From positions 9,565,525 to 9,629,524 of the forward strand of contig OZ024867.1 of NCBI GenBank assembly GCA_964017155.1: a stretch of DNA of 64,000 nt. The letters are read 5' to 3'. This stretch comes from Oasisia sp. SBJ-2009 (lineage: Eukaryota > Annelida > Polychaeta > Sabellida > Siboglinidae). The notes under the pieces were generated by a model. The model did no database searches. It was not told the origin of the DNA and worked only from the letters and a program-made list of their open reading frames with translations. A program made the translations under genes and the position numbers. Every line of letters begins with the position of its first letter. Position 1 is the first letter of the stretch. Positions 12,501-27,500 of this stretch are shown one piece after another.

Positions 12501-15500
12501 GATAAAAGACATTCGTTCGCATACAGGCTAGATTTACTCTGTAGTGTAATACTCTTTGTAGGGTGTACAATGTGTGTAGCTAGCTCAACATCAATGATTA
12601 CATGATGCGACCATTGTATTGCCTGTTAGTTGCTCTGTGGTTTCGTTTTCATATTGAACTTGCGACATGTCTGCTCTTTGGTTTCAAGTCTTCCTATTTG
12701 AGTCCGAAGTGTGAGCGACACAGACCCTCTGAGAATGCGACGAGCGAGTAGTGATGAAGCCCACGCATGTCTAGTATATAATTTCGTAGTTGTCTGGGTA
12801 GTTTGGAACAACCTTTGTTTTATCGTGTGCCTCTTCGCCTTCACTGTTATGTCTAGCTTTTGGCGTTACCTGTTTGTCGGCATAGCGCTCACGACATGGC
12901 CAAAGAGCTGGCCTGTTGGCACTGATCACTGTAGCATATGTTATTGTTTCCAAGGCAATGTATCAACATATGCATTCGATCTCCGTCACTACCTAGATAC
13001 AAATCTGCGTGCCGAGAAATGTGTGACTGCAATACATATTGGTCTCAAAACATCGGATGATCTCTACACTTGTCTCAGAAGGAACACATGCCAAATGCGT
13101 ACCCTTCAGTTACACTATTGCAATGAATGAGGCACTTGTGTAGGTTGCCTTTGCATGCTGATTCCTAAGTATGCTGTATCCAGTCGAGATGAATGCGTTT
13201 TGCAGGGTGTCATGACGGTCAAAGAATCATCTACTCAACTGTATTGAGTGGGTGTATGTGTACATGCGAGAATGTGTGTGGCATTCGCCGCGCCAATGGT
13301 GCTTATGCATATCAATGTTACGATACTTTCCGCGGTGCGATCTCGGCCTCTTACACAAGTTTCGTTTCATATGCATTATTTTGCATCATATTTTGACATT
13401 ACGTATCTTGATATACATCATATAGCGTGCAAAATAGCTCGATCAATCGTCTGAGTAAAACGTTTCGATTGTGAGAACTGCAACATCAAAACTAATGTCC
13501 ACTCGCACTAGCTGTGATACATATATCGATGTCATGCTATCGTTGATTTGATTCTTCCAGTGATCGGCCTGCATTATCATCTACCTCAACATATTGTATA
13601 AATCAAATAACTTGATAAAAACAACGCTTCACCCACTGTCGAATGACTGTTCCGCGTCGCCAATCTTCACATCATCGGGCCTGGTCGGTCAGTAATGCTG
13701 CCAGAAGTCGTCGGCCATGTGTCGCTGTATCTTCACCGGGCTCAGACACCTGAGAAAAAACAATAAAAGAGCGTTACAGTGTGCACGGTGTCTAACAAAA
13801 TTGAAAGCAGCAGGCTCAATTCTTACATATGCCCACATTCCTTCACCCCACTGGCGTCAAAGACGCAAATCCCACCGCGATGCGGTCGAGATTACACTAA
13901 AGAAACTGGCATCTGTCGCCAGCATTCGGCTGCGCGGCACAGTAATGGCGGCAAACCGGAAGACGCGCCACAACAATACCGTGACGTCCCGACAATACGA
14001 CAGACGCGCCATTTTCGTTCCTGGCGACGTCAGATTTCAAGATGGCGACGCCTTTGATCTAAGCAAACTGGGGGGGGGGGGCGCTTTCTTCCACTTTTAC
14101 TTCGTTCTTTCAATGTTTTACTTGCGCTAGCCTATTTCGTAATAAGGTACAAACATAGGACTACAGTTGTATTATGGTACAACGGCCTTTGCGACATTCG
14201 GGTACTTTTTATGCACGATGCAAGTCAATGTGCGTGGCGTATAACACCGATTAGATTCAACAATGTCAGACTCTCTCCGTTGATTTTTAGACCAAAGATA
14301 TCAGGCCTGCTGCGTCCGCGCGTATTAAAACAACTACACTACCCTACCCGCGCCTCTCGTAATGAAGTTTCAAACGTTGGAGCAATTGAGGTTGGCTTGC
14401 ATTCTACGCAAGTGCCTAATTCATGTCGGAAATGGAACAGAATATTCATATTCTTGTTCTCATTCACAGTACACTGTATATGGTGCATACCACTCTTCGA
14501 TTAGTTGTCTCAATGTCTCAAGCAGCTTTCCACCTATGCCTAGGCAAATAGATGTTTGGACAGTATCTATTTTAACATTCGTACTGCTGAGCTTCAAACT
14601 ACTACACTCAACGACAGAAGTTCCCTTCATTGTGTTCGCAATCTACTCTCTGCGATCTGGAACTCTAAAACGTGTTAACGGCGACGCCACGAGGGATGTA
14701 TGCAGGCTGCGCAAAGATGTATCGGAAGCATTATATGCCATTCCATGCGATAAAAGACGTTCGTTCGCATACAGGCTAGATTTACTCTGTAGTGTTATAC
14801 TCTTTGTAGGGTGTACAATGTGTGTAGCTAGCTCAACATCAATGATTACATGATGCGACCATTGCATTGCCTGTTAGTTGCTTTGTGGTTTCGTTTTCAT
14901 ATTGAACTTGCGACATGTCTGCTCTTTGGTTTCAGGTCTTCCTATTTGAGTCCGAAGTGTGAGCGACACAGACCCTCTGAGAATGCGACGAGCGAGTAGT
15001 GATGAAGCCCACGCATGTCTAGTATATAATTTCGTAGTTGTCTGGGTAGTTTGGAACAACCTTTGTTTTATCGTGTGCCTCTTCGCTTTCACTGTTATGT
15101 CTAGCTTTTGGCGTTACCTGTTTGTCGGCATAGCGCTCACGACATGGCCAAAGAGCTGGCCTGTTGGCACTGATCACTGTAGCATATGTTATTGTTTCCA
15201 AGGCAATGTATCAACATATGCATTCGATCTCCGTCACTACCTAGATACAAATCTGCGTGCCGAGAAATGTGTGACTGCAATACATATTGGTCTCAAAACA
15301 TCGAATGATCTCTACACTTGTCTCAGAAGGAACACATGCCAAATGCGTACCCTTCAGTTACACTATTGCAATGAATGAGGCACTTGTGTAGGTTGTCTTT
15401 GCATGCTGATTCCTAAGTATGCTGTATCCAGTCGAGATGAATGCGTTTTGCTGGGTGTCATGACGGTCAAAGAATCATCTACTCAACTGTATTGAGTGGG

Positions 15501-18500
15501 TGTATGTGTACATGCGAGAATGTGTGTGGCATTCGCCGCGCCAATGGTGCTTATGCATATCAATGTTACGACACTTTCCGCGGTGCGATCTCGGCCTCTT
15601 ACACAAGTTTCGTTTCATATGCATTATTTTGCATCATATTTTGACATTACGTATCTTGATATACATCATATAGCGTGCAAAATAGCTCGATCAATCGTCT
15701 GAGTAAAACGTTTCGATTGTGAGAACTGCAACATCAAAACTAATGTCCACTCGCACTAGCTGTGATACATATATCGATGTCATGCTATCGTTGATTTGAT
15801 TCTTCCAGTGATCGGCCTGCATTATCATCTACCTCAACATATTGTATAAATCAAATAACTTGATAAAAACAACGCTTCACCCACTGTCGAATGACTGTTC
15901 CGCGTCGCCAATCTTCACATCATCGGGCCTGGTCGGTCAGTAATGCTGCCAGAAGTCGTCGGCCATGTGTCGCTGTATATTCACCGGGCTCAGACACCTG
16001 AGAAAAAACAATAAAAGAGCGTTACAGTGTGCACGGTGTCTCACAAAATTGAAAGCAGCAGGCTCAATTCTTACATATGCCCACATTCCTTCACCCCACT
16101 GGCGTCAAAGACGCAAATCCCACCGCGATGCGGTCGAGATTACACTAAAGAAACTGGCATCTGTCGCCAGCATTCGGCTGCGCGGCACAGTAATGGCGGC
16201 AAACCGGAAGACGCGCCACAACAATACCGTGACGTCACGACAATACGGCAGACGCGCCATTTTCGTTCCTGGCGACGTCAGATTTCAAGATGGCGACGCC
16301 TTTGATCTAAGCAAACTGGGGGGGGGGGGAGGCGCTTTCTTCCACTTTTACTTCGTTCTTTCAATGTTTTACTTGCGCTAGCCTATTTCGCAATAAGGTA
16401 CACACATAGGACTACAGTTGTATTATGGTACAACGGCCTTTGCCACATTCGGGTACTTTTTATGCACGATGCAAGTCAATGTGCGTGGCGTATAACACCG
16501 ATTAGATTCAACAATGTCAGACTCTCTCCGTTGATTTTTAGACCAAAGATATCAGGGCTGCTGCGTCCGCGCGTATTAAAACCACTACACTACCCTACCC
16601 GCGCCTCTCGTAATGAAGTTTCAAACGTTGGAGCAATTGAGGTTGGCTTGCATTCTACGCAAGTGCCTAATTCATGTCGGAAATGGAACAGAATATTCAT
16701 ATTCTTGTTCTCATTCACAGTACACTGTATATGGTGCATACCACTCTTCGATTAGTTGTCTCAATGTCTCAAGCAGCTTTCCACCTATACCTAGGCAAAT
16801 AGATGTTTGGACAGTATCTAATTTAACATTCGTACTGCTGAGCTTCAAACTACTACACTCAACGACAGAAGTTCCCTTCATTGTGTTCGCAATCTACTCT
16901 CTGCGATCTGGAACTCTAAAACGTGATAACGGCGACGCCACGAGGGATGTATGCAGGCTGCGCAAAGATGTATCGGAAGCATTATATGCCATTCCATGCG
17001 ATAAAAGACGTTCGTTCGCATACAGGCTAGATTTACTCTGTAGTGTAATACTCTTTGTAGGGCGTACAATGTGTGTAGCTAGCTCAACATCAATGATTAC
17101 ATGATGCGACCATTGCATTGCCTGTTTGTTGCTTTGTGGTTTCGTTTTCATATTGAACTTGCGACATGTCTGCTCTTTGGTTTCAGGTCTTCCTATTTGA
17201 GTCCGAAGTGTGAGCGACACAGACCCTCTGAGAATGCGACGAGCGAGTAGTGATGAAGCCCACGCATGTCTAGTATATAATTTCGTAGTTGTCTGGGTAG
17301 TTTGGAACAACCTTTGTTTTATCGTGTGCCTCTTCGCCTTCACTGTTATATCTAGCTTTTGGCGTTACCTGTTTGTCGGCATAGCGCTCACGACATGGCC
17401 AAAGAGCTGGCCTGTTGGCACTGATCACTGTAGCATATGCTATTGTTTCCAAGGCAATGTATCAACATATGCATTCGATCTCCGTCACTACCTAGATACA
17501 AATCTGCGTGCCGAGAAATGTGTGACTGCAATACATATTGGTCTCAAAACATCGAATGATCTCTACACTTGTCTCAGAAGGAACACATGCCAAATGCGTA
17601 CCCTTCAGTTACACCATTGCAATGAATGGGGCACTTGTGTAGGTTGCCTTTGCATGCTGATTCCTAAGTATGCTGTATCCAGTCGAGATGAATGCGTTTT
17701 GCTGTGTGTCATGACGGTCAAAGAATCATCTACTCAACTGTATTGAGTGGGTGTATGTGTACATGCGAGAATGTGTGTGGCATTCGCCGCGCCAATGGTG
17801 CTTATGCATATCAATGTTCCGATACTTTCCGCGGTGCGATCTCGGCCTCTTACACAAGTTTCGTTTCATATGCATTATTTTGCATCATATTTTGACATTA
17901 CGTATCTTGATATACATCATATAGCGTGCAAAATAGCTCGACCAATCGTCTGAGTAAAACGTTTCGATTGTGAGAACTGCAACATCAAAACTAATGTCCA
18001 CTCGCACTAGCTGTGATACATATATCGATGTCATGCTATCGTTGATTTGATTCTTCCAGTGATCGGCCTGCATTATCATCTACCTCAACATATTGTATAA
18101 ATCAAATAACTTGATAAAAACAACGCTTCACCCACTGTCGAATGACTGTTCCGCGTTGCCAATCTTCACATCATAGGGCCTGGTCGGTCAGTAATGCTGC
18201 CAGAAGTTGTCGGCCATGTGTCGCTGTATATTCACCGGGCTCAGACACCTGAGAAAAAACAATAAAAGAGCGTTACAGTGTGCACGGTGTCTCACAAAAT
18301 TGAAAGCAGCAGGCTCAATTCTTACATATGCCCACATTCCTTCACCCCACTGGCGTCAAAGACGCAAATCCCACCGCGATGCGGTCGAGATTACACTAAA
18401 GAAACTGGCATCTGTCGCCAGCATTCGGCTGCGCGGCACAGTAATGGCGGCAAACCGGAAGACGCGCCACAACAATACCGTGACGTCACGACAATACGGC

Positions 18501-21500
18501 AGACGCGCCATTTTCGTTCCTGGCGACGTCAGATTTCAAGATGGCGACGCCTTTCATCTAAGCAAACTGGGGGGGGGGGCGCTTTCTTCCACTTTTACTT
18601 CGTTCTTTCAATGTTTTACTTGCGCTAGCCTATTTCGCAATAAGGTACACACATAGGACTACAGTTGTATTATGGTACAACGGCCTTTGCGACATTCGGG
18701 TACTTTTTATGCACGATGCAAGTCAATGTGCGTGGCGTATAACACCGATTAGATTCAACAATGTCAGACTCTCTCCGTTGATTTTTAGACCAAAGATATC
18801 AGGCCTGCTGCGTCCGCGCGTATTAAAACCACTACACTACCCTACCCGCGCCTCTCGTAATGAAGTTTCAAACGTTGGAGCAATTGAGGTTGGCTTGCAT
18901 TCTACGCAAGTGCCTAATTCATGTCGGAAATGGAACAGAATATTCATATTCTTGTTCTCATTCACAGTACACTGTATATGGTGCATACCACTCTTCGATT
19001 AGTTGTCTCAATGTCTCAAGCAGCTTTCCACCTATACCTAGGCAAATAGATGTTTGGACAGTATCTATTTTAACATTCGTACTGCTGAGCTTCAAACTAC
19101 TACACTCAACGACAGAAGTTCCCTTCATTGTGTTCGCAATCTACTCTCTGCGATCTGGAACTCTAAAACGTGTTAACGGCGACGCCACGAGGGATGTATG
19201 CAGGCTGCGCAAAGATGTATCGGAAGCATTATATGCCATTCCATGCGATAAAAGACGTTCGTTCGCATACAGGCTAGATTTACTCTGTAGTGTTATACTC
19301 TTTGTAGGGTGTACAATGTGTGTAGCTAGCTCAACATCAATGATTACATGATGCGACCATTGCATTGCCTGTTAGTTGCTTTGTGGTTTCGTTTTCATAT
19401 TGAACTTGCGACATGTCTGCTCTTTGGTTTCAGGTCTTCCTATTTGAGTCCGAAGTGTGAGCGACACAGACCCTCTGAGAATGCGACGAGCGAGTAGTGA
19501 TGAAGCCCACGCATGTCTAGTATATAATTTCGTAGTTGTCTGGGTAGTTTGGAACAACCTTTGTTTTATCGTGTGCCTCTTCGCCTTCACTGTTATGTCT
19601 AGCTTTTGGCGTTACCTGTTTGTCGGCATAGCGCTCACGACATGGCCAAAGAGCTGGCCTGTTGGCACTGATCACTGTAGCATATGCTATTGTTTCCAAG
19701 TCAATGCATCAACATACGCATTCGATCTCCATCACTACCTAGATACAAATCTGCGTGCCGAGAAATGTGTGACTGCAATACATATTGGTCTCAAAACATC
19801 GAATGATCTCTACACTTGTCTCAGAAGGAACACATGCCAAATGCGTACCCTTCAGTTACACTATTGCAATGAATGAGGCACTTGTGTAGGTTGTCTTTGC
19901 ATGCTGATTCCTAAGTATGCTGTATCCAGTCGAGATGAATGCGTTTTGCTGGGTGTCATGACGGTCAAAGAATCATCTACTCAACTGTATTGAGTGGGTG
20001 TATGTGTACATGCGAGAATGTGTGTGGCATTCGCCGCGCCAATGGTGCTTATGCATATCAATGTTACGACACTTTCCGCGGTGCGATCTCGGCCTCTTAC
20101 ACAAGTTTCGTTTCATATGCATTATTTTGCATCATATTTTGACATTACGTATCTTGATATACATCATATAGCGTGCAAAATAGCTCGATCAATCGTCTGA
20201 GTAAAACGTTTCGATTGTGAGAACTGCAACATCAAAACTAATGTCCACTCGCACTAGCTGTGATACATATATCGATGTCATGCTATCGTTGATTTGATTC
20301 TTCCAGTGATCGGCCTGCATTATCATCTACCTCAACATATTGTATAAATCAAATAACTTGATAAAAACAACGCTTCACCCACTGTCGAATGACTGTTCCG
20401 CGTCGCCAATCTTCACATCATCGGGCCTGGTCGGTCAGTAATGCTGCCAGAAGTCGTCGGCCATGTGTCGCTGTATATTCACCGGGCTCAGACACCTGAG
20501 AAAAAACAATAAAAGAGCGTTACAGTGTGCACGGTGTCTCACAAAATTGAAAGCAGCAGGCTCAATTCTTACATATGCCCACATTCCTTCACCCCACTGG
20601 CGTCAAAGACGCAAATCCCACCGCGATGCGGTCGAGATTACACTAAAGAAACTGGCATCTGTCGCCAGCATTCGGCTGCGCGGCACAGTAATGGCGGCAA
20701 ACCGGAAGACGCGCCACAACAATACCGTGACGTCACGACAATACGGCAGACGCGCCATTTTCGTTCCTGGCGACGTCAGATTTCAAGATGGCGACGCCTT
20801 TCATCTAAGCAAACTGGGGGGGGGGGGCGCTTTCTTCCACTTTTACTTCGTTCTTTCAATGTTTTACTTGCGCTAGCCTATTTCGCAATAAGGTACACAC
20901 ATAGGACTACAGTTGTATTATGGTACAACGGCCTTTGCGACATTCGGGTACTTTTTATGCACGATGCAAGTCAATGTGCGTGGCGCATAACACCGATTAG
21001 ATTCAACAATGTCAGACTCTCTCCGTTGATTTTTAGACCAAAGATATCAGGCCTGCTGCGTCCGCGCGTATTAAAACCACTACACTACCCTACCCGCGCC
21101 TCTCGTAATGAAGTTTCAAACGTTGGAGCAATTGAGGTTGGCTTGCATTCTACGCAAGTGCCTAATTCATGTCGGAAATGGAACAGAATATTCATATTCT
21201 TGTTCTCATTCACAGTACACTGTATATGGTGCATACCACTCTTCGATTAGTTGTCTCAATGTCTCAAGCAGCTTTCCACCTATGCCTAGGCAAATAGATG
21301 TTTGGACAGTATCTATTTTAACATTCGTACTGCTGAGCTTCAAACTACTACACTCAACGACAGAAGTTCCCTTCATTGTGTTCGCAATCTACTCTCTGCG
21401 ATCTGGAACTCTAAAACGTGTTAACGGCGACGCCACGAGGGATGTATGCAGGCTGCGCAAAGATGTATCGGAAGCATTATATGCCATTCCATGCGATAAA

Positions 21501-24500
21501 AGACGTTCGTTCGCATACAGGCTAGATTTACTCTGTAGTGTTATACTCTTTGTAGGGTGTACAATGTGTGTAGCTAGCTCAACATCAATGATTACATGAT
21601 GCGACCATTGCATTGCCTGTTAGTTGCTTTGTGGTTTCGTTTTCATATTGAACTTGCGACATGTCTGCTCTTTGGTTTCAGGTCTTCCTATTTGAGTCCG
21701 AAGTGTGAGCGACACAGACCCTCTGAGAATGCGACGAGCGAGTAGTGATGAAGCCCACGCATGTCTAGTATATAATTTCGTAGTTGTCTGGGTAGTTTGG
21801 AACAACCTTTGTTTTATCGTGTGCCTCTTAGCCTTCACTGTTATGTCTAGCTTTTGGCGTTACCTGTTTGTCGGCATAGCGCTCACGACATGGACAAAGA
21901 GCTGGCCTGTTGGCACTGATCACTGTAGCATATGCTATTGTTTCCAAGTCAATGCATCAACATACGCATTCGATCTCCATCACTACCTAGATACAAATCT
22001 GCGTGCCGAGAAATGTGTGACTGCAATACATATTGGTCTCAAAACATCGAATGATCTCTACACTTGTCTCAGAAGGAACACATGCCAAATGCGTACCCTT
22101 CAGTTACACTATTGCAATGAATGAGGCACTTGTGTAGGTTGTCTTTGCATGCTGATTCCTAAGTATGCTGTATCCAGTCGAGATGAATGCGTTTTGCTGG
22201 GTGTCATGACGGTCAAAGAATCATCTACTCAACTGTATTGAGTGGGTGTATGTGTACATGCGAGAATGTGTGTGGCATTCGCCGCGCCAATGGTGCTTAT
22301 GCATATCAATGTTACGACACTTTCCGCGGTGCGATCTCGGCCTCTTACACAAGTTTCGTTTCATATGCATTATTTTGCATCATATTTTGACATTACGTAT
22401 CTTGATATACATCATATAGCGTGCAAAATAGCTCGATCAATCGTCTGAGTAAAACGTTTCGATTGTGAGAACTGCAACATCAAAACTAATGTCCACTCGC
22501 ACTAGCTGTGATACATATATCGATGTCATGCTATCGTTGATTTGATTCTTCCAGTGATCGGCCTGCATTATCATCTACCTCAACATATTGTATAAATCAA
22601 ATAACTTGATAAAAACAACGCTTCACCCACTGTCGAATGACTGTTCCGCGTCGCCAATCTTCACATCATCGGGCCTGGTCGGTCAGTAATGCTGCCAGAA
22701 GTCGTCGGCCATGTGTCGCTGTATATTCACCGGGCTCAGACACCTGAGAAAAAACAATAAAAGAGCGTTACAGTGTGCACGGTGTCTCACAAAATTGAAA
22801 GCAGCAGGCTCAATTCTTACATATGCCCACATTCCTTCACCCCACTGGCGTCAAAGACGCAAATCCCACCGCGATGCGGTCGAGATTACACTAAAGAAAC
22901 TGGCATCTGTCGCCAGCATTCGGCTGCGCGGCACAGTAATGGCGGCAAACCGGAAGACGCGCCACAACAATACCGTGACGTCACGACAATACGGCAGACG
23001 CGCCATTTTCGTTCCTGGCGACGTCAGATTTCAAGATGGCGACGCCTTTCATCTAAGCAAACTGGGGGGGGGGGGCGCTTTCTTCCACTTTTACTTCGTT
23101 CTTTCAATGTTTTACTTGCGCTAGCCTATTTCGCAATAAGGTACACACATAGGACTACAGTTGTATTATGGTACAACGGCCTTTGCGACATTCGGGTACT
23201 TTTTATGCACGATGCAAGTCAATGTGCGTGGCGTATAACACCGATTAGATTCAACAATGTCAGACTCTCTCCGTTGATTTTTAGACCAAAGATATCAGGC
23301 CTGCTGCGTCCGCGCGTATTAAAACCACTACACTACCCTACCCGCGCCTCTCGTAATGAAGTTTCAAACGTTGGAGCAATTGAGGTTGGCTTGCATTCTA
23401 CGCAAGTGCCTAATTCATGTCGGAAATGGAACAGAATATTCATATTCTTGTTCTCATTCACAGTACACTGTATATGGTGCATACCACTCTTCGATTAGTT
23501 GTCTCAATGTCTCAAGCAGCTTTCCACCTATGCCTAGGCAAATAGATGTTTGGACAGTATCTATTTTAACATTCGTACTGCTGAGCTTCAAACTACTACA
23601 CTCAACGACAGAAGTTCCCTTCATTGTGTTCGCAATCTACTCTCTGCGATCTGGAACTCTAAAACGTGTTAACGGCGACGCCACGAGGGATGTATGCAGG
23701 CTGCGCAAAGATGTATCGGAAGCATTATATGCCATTCCATGCGATAAAAGACGTTCGTTCGCATACAGGCTAGATTTACTCTGTAGTGTAATACTCTTTG
23801 TAGGGTGTACAATGTGTGTAGCTAGCTCAACATCAATGATTACATGATGCGACCATTGTATTGCCTGTTTGTTGCTTTGTGGTTTCGTTTTCATATTGAA
23901 CTTGCGACATGTCTGCTCTTTGGTTTCAGGTCTTCCTATTTGAGTCCGAAGTGTGAGCGACACAGACCCTCTGAGAATGCGACGAGCGAGTAGTGATGAA
24001 GCCCACGCATGTCTAGTATATAATTTCGTAGTTGTCTGGGTAGTTTGGAACAACCTTTGTTTTATCGTGTGCCTCTTCGCCTTCACTGTTATGTCTAGCT
24101 TTTGGCGTTACCTGTGTGTCGGCATAGCGCTCACGACATGGCCAAAGAGCTGGCCTGTTGGCACTGATCACTGTAGCATATGCTATTGTTTCCAAGTCAA
24201 TGCATCAACATACGCATTCGATCTCCATCACTACCTAGATACAAATCTGCGTGCCGAGAAATGTGTGACTGCAATACATATTGGTCTCAAAACATCGAAT
24301 GATCTCTACACTTGTCTCAGAAGGAACACATGCCAAATGCGTACCCTTCAGTTACACTATTGCAATGAATGAGGCACTTGTGTAGGTTGTCTTTGCATGC
24401 TGATTCCTAAGTATGCTGTATCCAGTCGAGATGAATGCGTTTTGCTGGGTGTCATGACGGTCAAAGAATCATCTACTCAACTGTATTGAGTGGGTGTATG

Positions 24501-27500
24501 TGTACATGCGAGAATGTGTGTGGCATTCGCCGCGCCAATGGTGCTTATGCATATCAATGTTACGACACTTTCCGCGGTGCGATCTCGGCCTCTTACACAA
24601 GTTTCGTTTCATATGCATTATTTTGCATCATATTTTGACATTACGTATCTTGATATACATCATATAGCGTGCAAAATAGCTCGATCAATCGTCTGAGTAA
24701 AACGTTTCGATTGTGAGAACTGCAACATCAAAACTAATGTCCACTCGCACTAGCTGTGATACATATATCGATGTCATGCTATCGTTGATTTGATTCTTCC
24801 AGTGATCGGCCTGCATTATCATCTACCTCAACATATTGTATAAATCAAATAACTTGATAAAAACAACGCTTCACCCACTGTCGAATGACTGTTCCGCGTC
24901 GCCAATCTTCACATCATCGGGCCTGGTCGGTCAGTAATGCTGCCAGAAGTCGTCGGCCATGTGTCGCTGTATATTCACCGGGCTCAGACACCTGAGAAAA
25001 AACAATAAAAGAGCGTTACAGTGTGCACGGTGTCTCACAAAATTGAAAGCAGCAGGCTCAATTCTTACATATGCCCACATTCCTTCACCCCACTGGCGTC
25101 AAAGACGCAAATCCCACCGCGATGCGGTCGAGATTACACTAAAGAAACTGGCATCTGTCGCCAGCATTCGGCTGCGCGGCACAGTAATGGCGGCAAACCG
25201 GAAGACGCGCCACAACAATACCGTGACGTCACGACAATACGGCAGACGCGCCATTTTCGTTCCTGGCGACGTCAGATTTCAAGATGGCGACGCCTTTCAT
25301 CTAAGCAAACTGGGGGGGGGGGCGCTTTCTTCCACTTTTACTTCGTTCTTTCAATGTTTTACTTGCGCTAGCCTATTTCGCAATAAGGTACACACATAGG
25401 ACTACAGTTGTATTATGGTACAACGGCCTTTGCGACATTCGGGTACTTTTTATGCACGATGCAAGTCAATGTGCGTGGCGCATAACACCGATTAGATTCA
25501 ACAATGTCAGACTCTCTCCGTTGATTTTTAGACCAAAGATATCAGGCCTGCTGCGTCCGCGCGTATTAAAACCACTACACTACCCTACCCGCGCCTCTCG
25601 TAATGAAGTTTCAAACGTTGGAGCAATTGAGGTTGGCTTGCATTCTACGCAAGTGCCTAATTCATGTCGGAAATGGAACAGAATATTCATATTCTTGTTC
25701 TCATTCACAGTACACTGTATATGGTGCATACCACTCTTCGATTAGTTGTCTCAATGTCTCAAGCAGCTTTCCACCTATGCCTAGGCAAATAGATGTTTGG
25801 ACAGTATCTATTTTAACATTCGTACTGCTGAGCTTCAAACTACTACACTCAACGACAGAAGTTCCCTTCATTGTGTTCGCAATCTACTCTCTGCGATCTG
25901 GAACTCTAAAACGTGTTAACGGCGACGCCACGAGGGATGTATGCAGGCTGCGCAAAGATGTATCGGAAGCATTATATGCCATTCCATGCGATAAAAGACG
26001 TTCGTTCGCATACAGGCTAGATTTACTCTGTAGTGTTATACTCTTTGTAGGGTGTACAATGTGTGTAGCTAGCTCAACATCAATGATTACATGATGCGAC
26101 CATTGCATTGCCTGTTAGTTGCTTTGTGGTTTCGTTTTCATATTGAACTTGCGACATGTCTGCTCTTTGGTTTCAGGTCTTCCTATTTGAGTCCGAAGTG
26201 TGAGCGACACAGACCCTCTGAGAATGCGACGAGCGAGTAGTGATGAAGCCCACGCATGTCTAGTATATAATTTCGTAGTTGTCTGGGTAGTTTGGAACAA
26301 CCTTTGTTTTATCGTGTGCCTCTTCGCCTTCACTGTTATGTCTAGCTTTTGGCGTTACCTGTTTGTCGGCATAGCGCTCACGACATGGACAAAGAGCTGG
26401 CCTGTTGGCACTGATCACTGTAGCATATGCTATTGTTTCCAAGTCAATGCATCAACATACGCATTCGATCTCCATCACTACCTAGATACAAATCTGCGTG
26501 CCGAGAAATGTGTGACTGCAATACATATTGGTCTCAAAACATCGAATGATCTCTACACTTGTCTCAGAAGGAACACATGCCAAATGCGTACCCTTCAGTT
26601 ACACCATTGCAATGAATGGGGCACTTGTGTAGGTTGCCTTTGCATGCTGATTCCTAAGTATGCTGTATCCAGTCGAGATGAATGCGTTTTGCTGTGTGTC
26701 ATGACGGTGAAAGAATCATCTACTCAACTGTATTGAGTGGGTGTATGTGTACATGCGAGAATGTGTGTGGCATTCGCCGCGCCAATGGTGCTTATGCATA
26801 TCAATGTTCCGATACTTTCCGCGGTGCGATCTCGGCCTCTTACACAAGTTTCGTTTCATATGCATTATTTTGCATCATATTTTGACATTACGTATCTTGA
26901 TATACATCATATAGCGTGCAAAATAGCTCGACCAATCGTCTGAGTAAAACGTTTCGATTGTGAGAACTGCAACATCAAAACTAATGTCCACTCGCACTAG
27001 CTGTGATACATATATCGATGTCATGCTATCGTTGATTTGATTCTTCCAGTGATCGGCCTGCATTATCATCTACCTCAACATATTGTATAAATCAAATAAC
27101 TTGATAAAAACAACGCTTCACCCACTGTCGAATGACTGTTCCGCGTTGCCAATCTTCACATCATAGGGCCTGGTCGGTCAGTAATGCTGCCAGAAGTCGT
27201 CGGCCATGTGTCGCTGTATATTCACCGGGCTCAGACACCTGAGAAAAAACAATAAAAGAGCGTTACAGTGTGCACGGTGTCTCACAAAATTGAAAGCAGC
27301 AGGCTCAATTCTTACATATGCCCACATTCCTTCACCCCACTGGCGTCAAAGACGCAAATCCCACCGCGATGCGGTCGAGATTACACTAAAGAAACTGGCA
27401 TCTGTCGCCAGCATTCGGCTGCGCGGCACAGTAATGGCGGCAAACCGGAAGACGCGCCACAACAATACCGTGACGTCACGACAATACGGCAGACGCGCCA

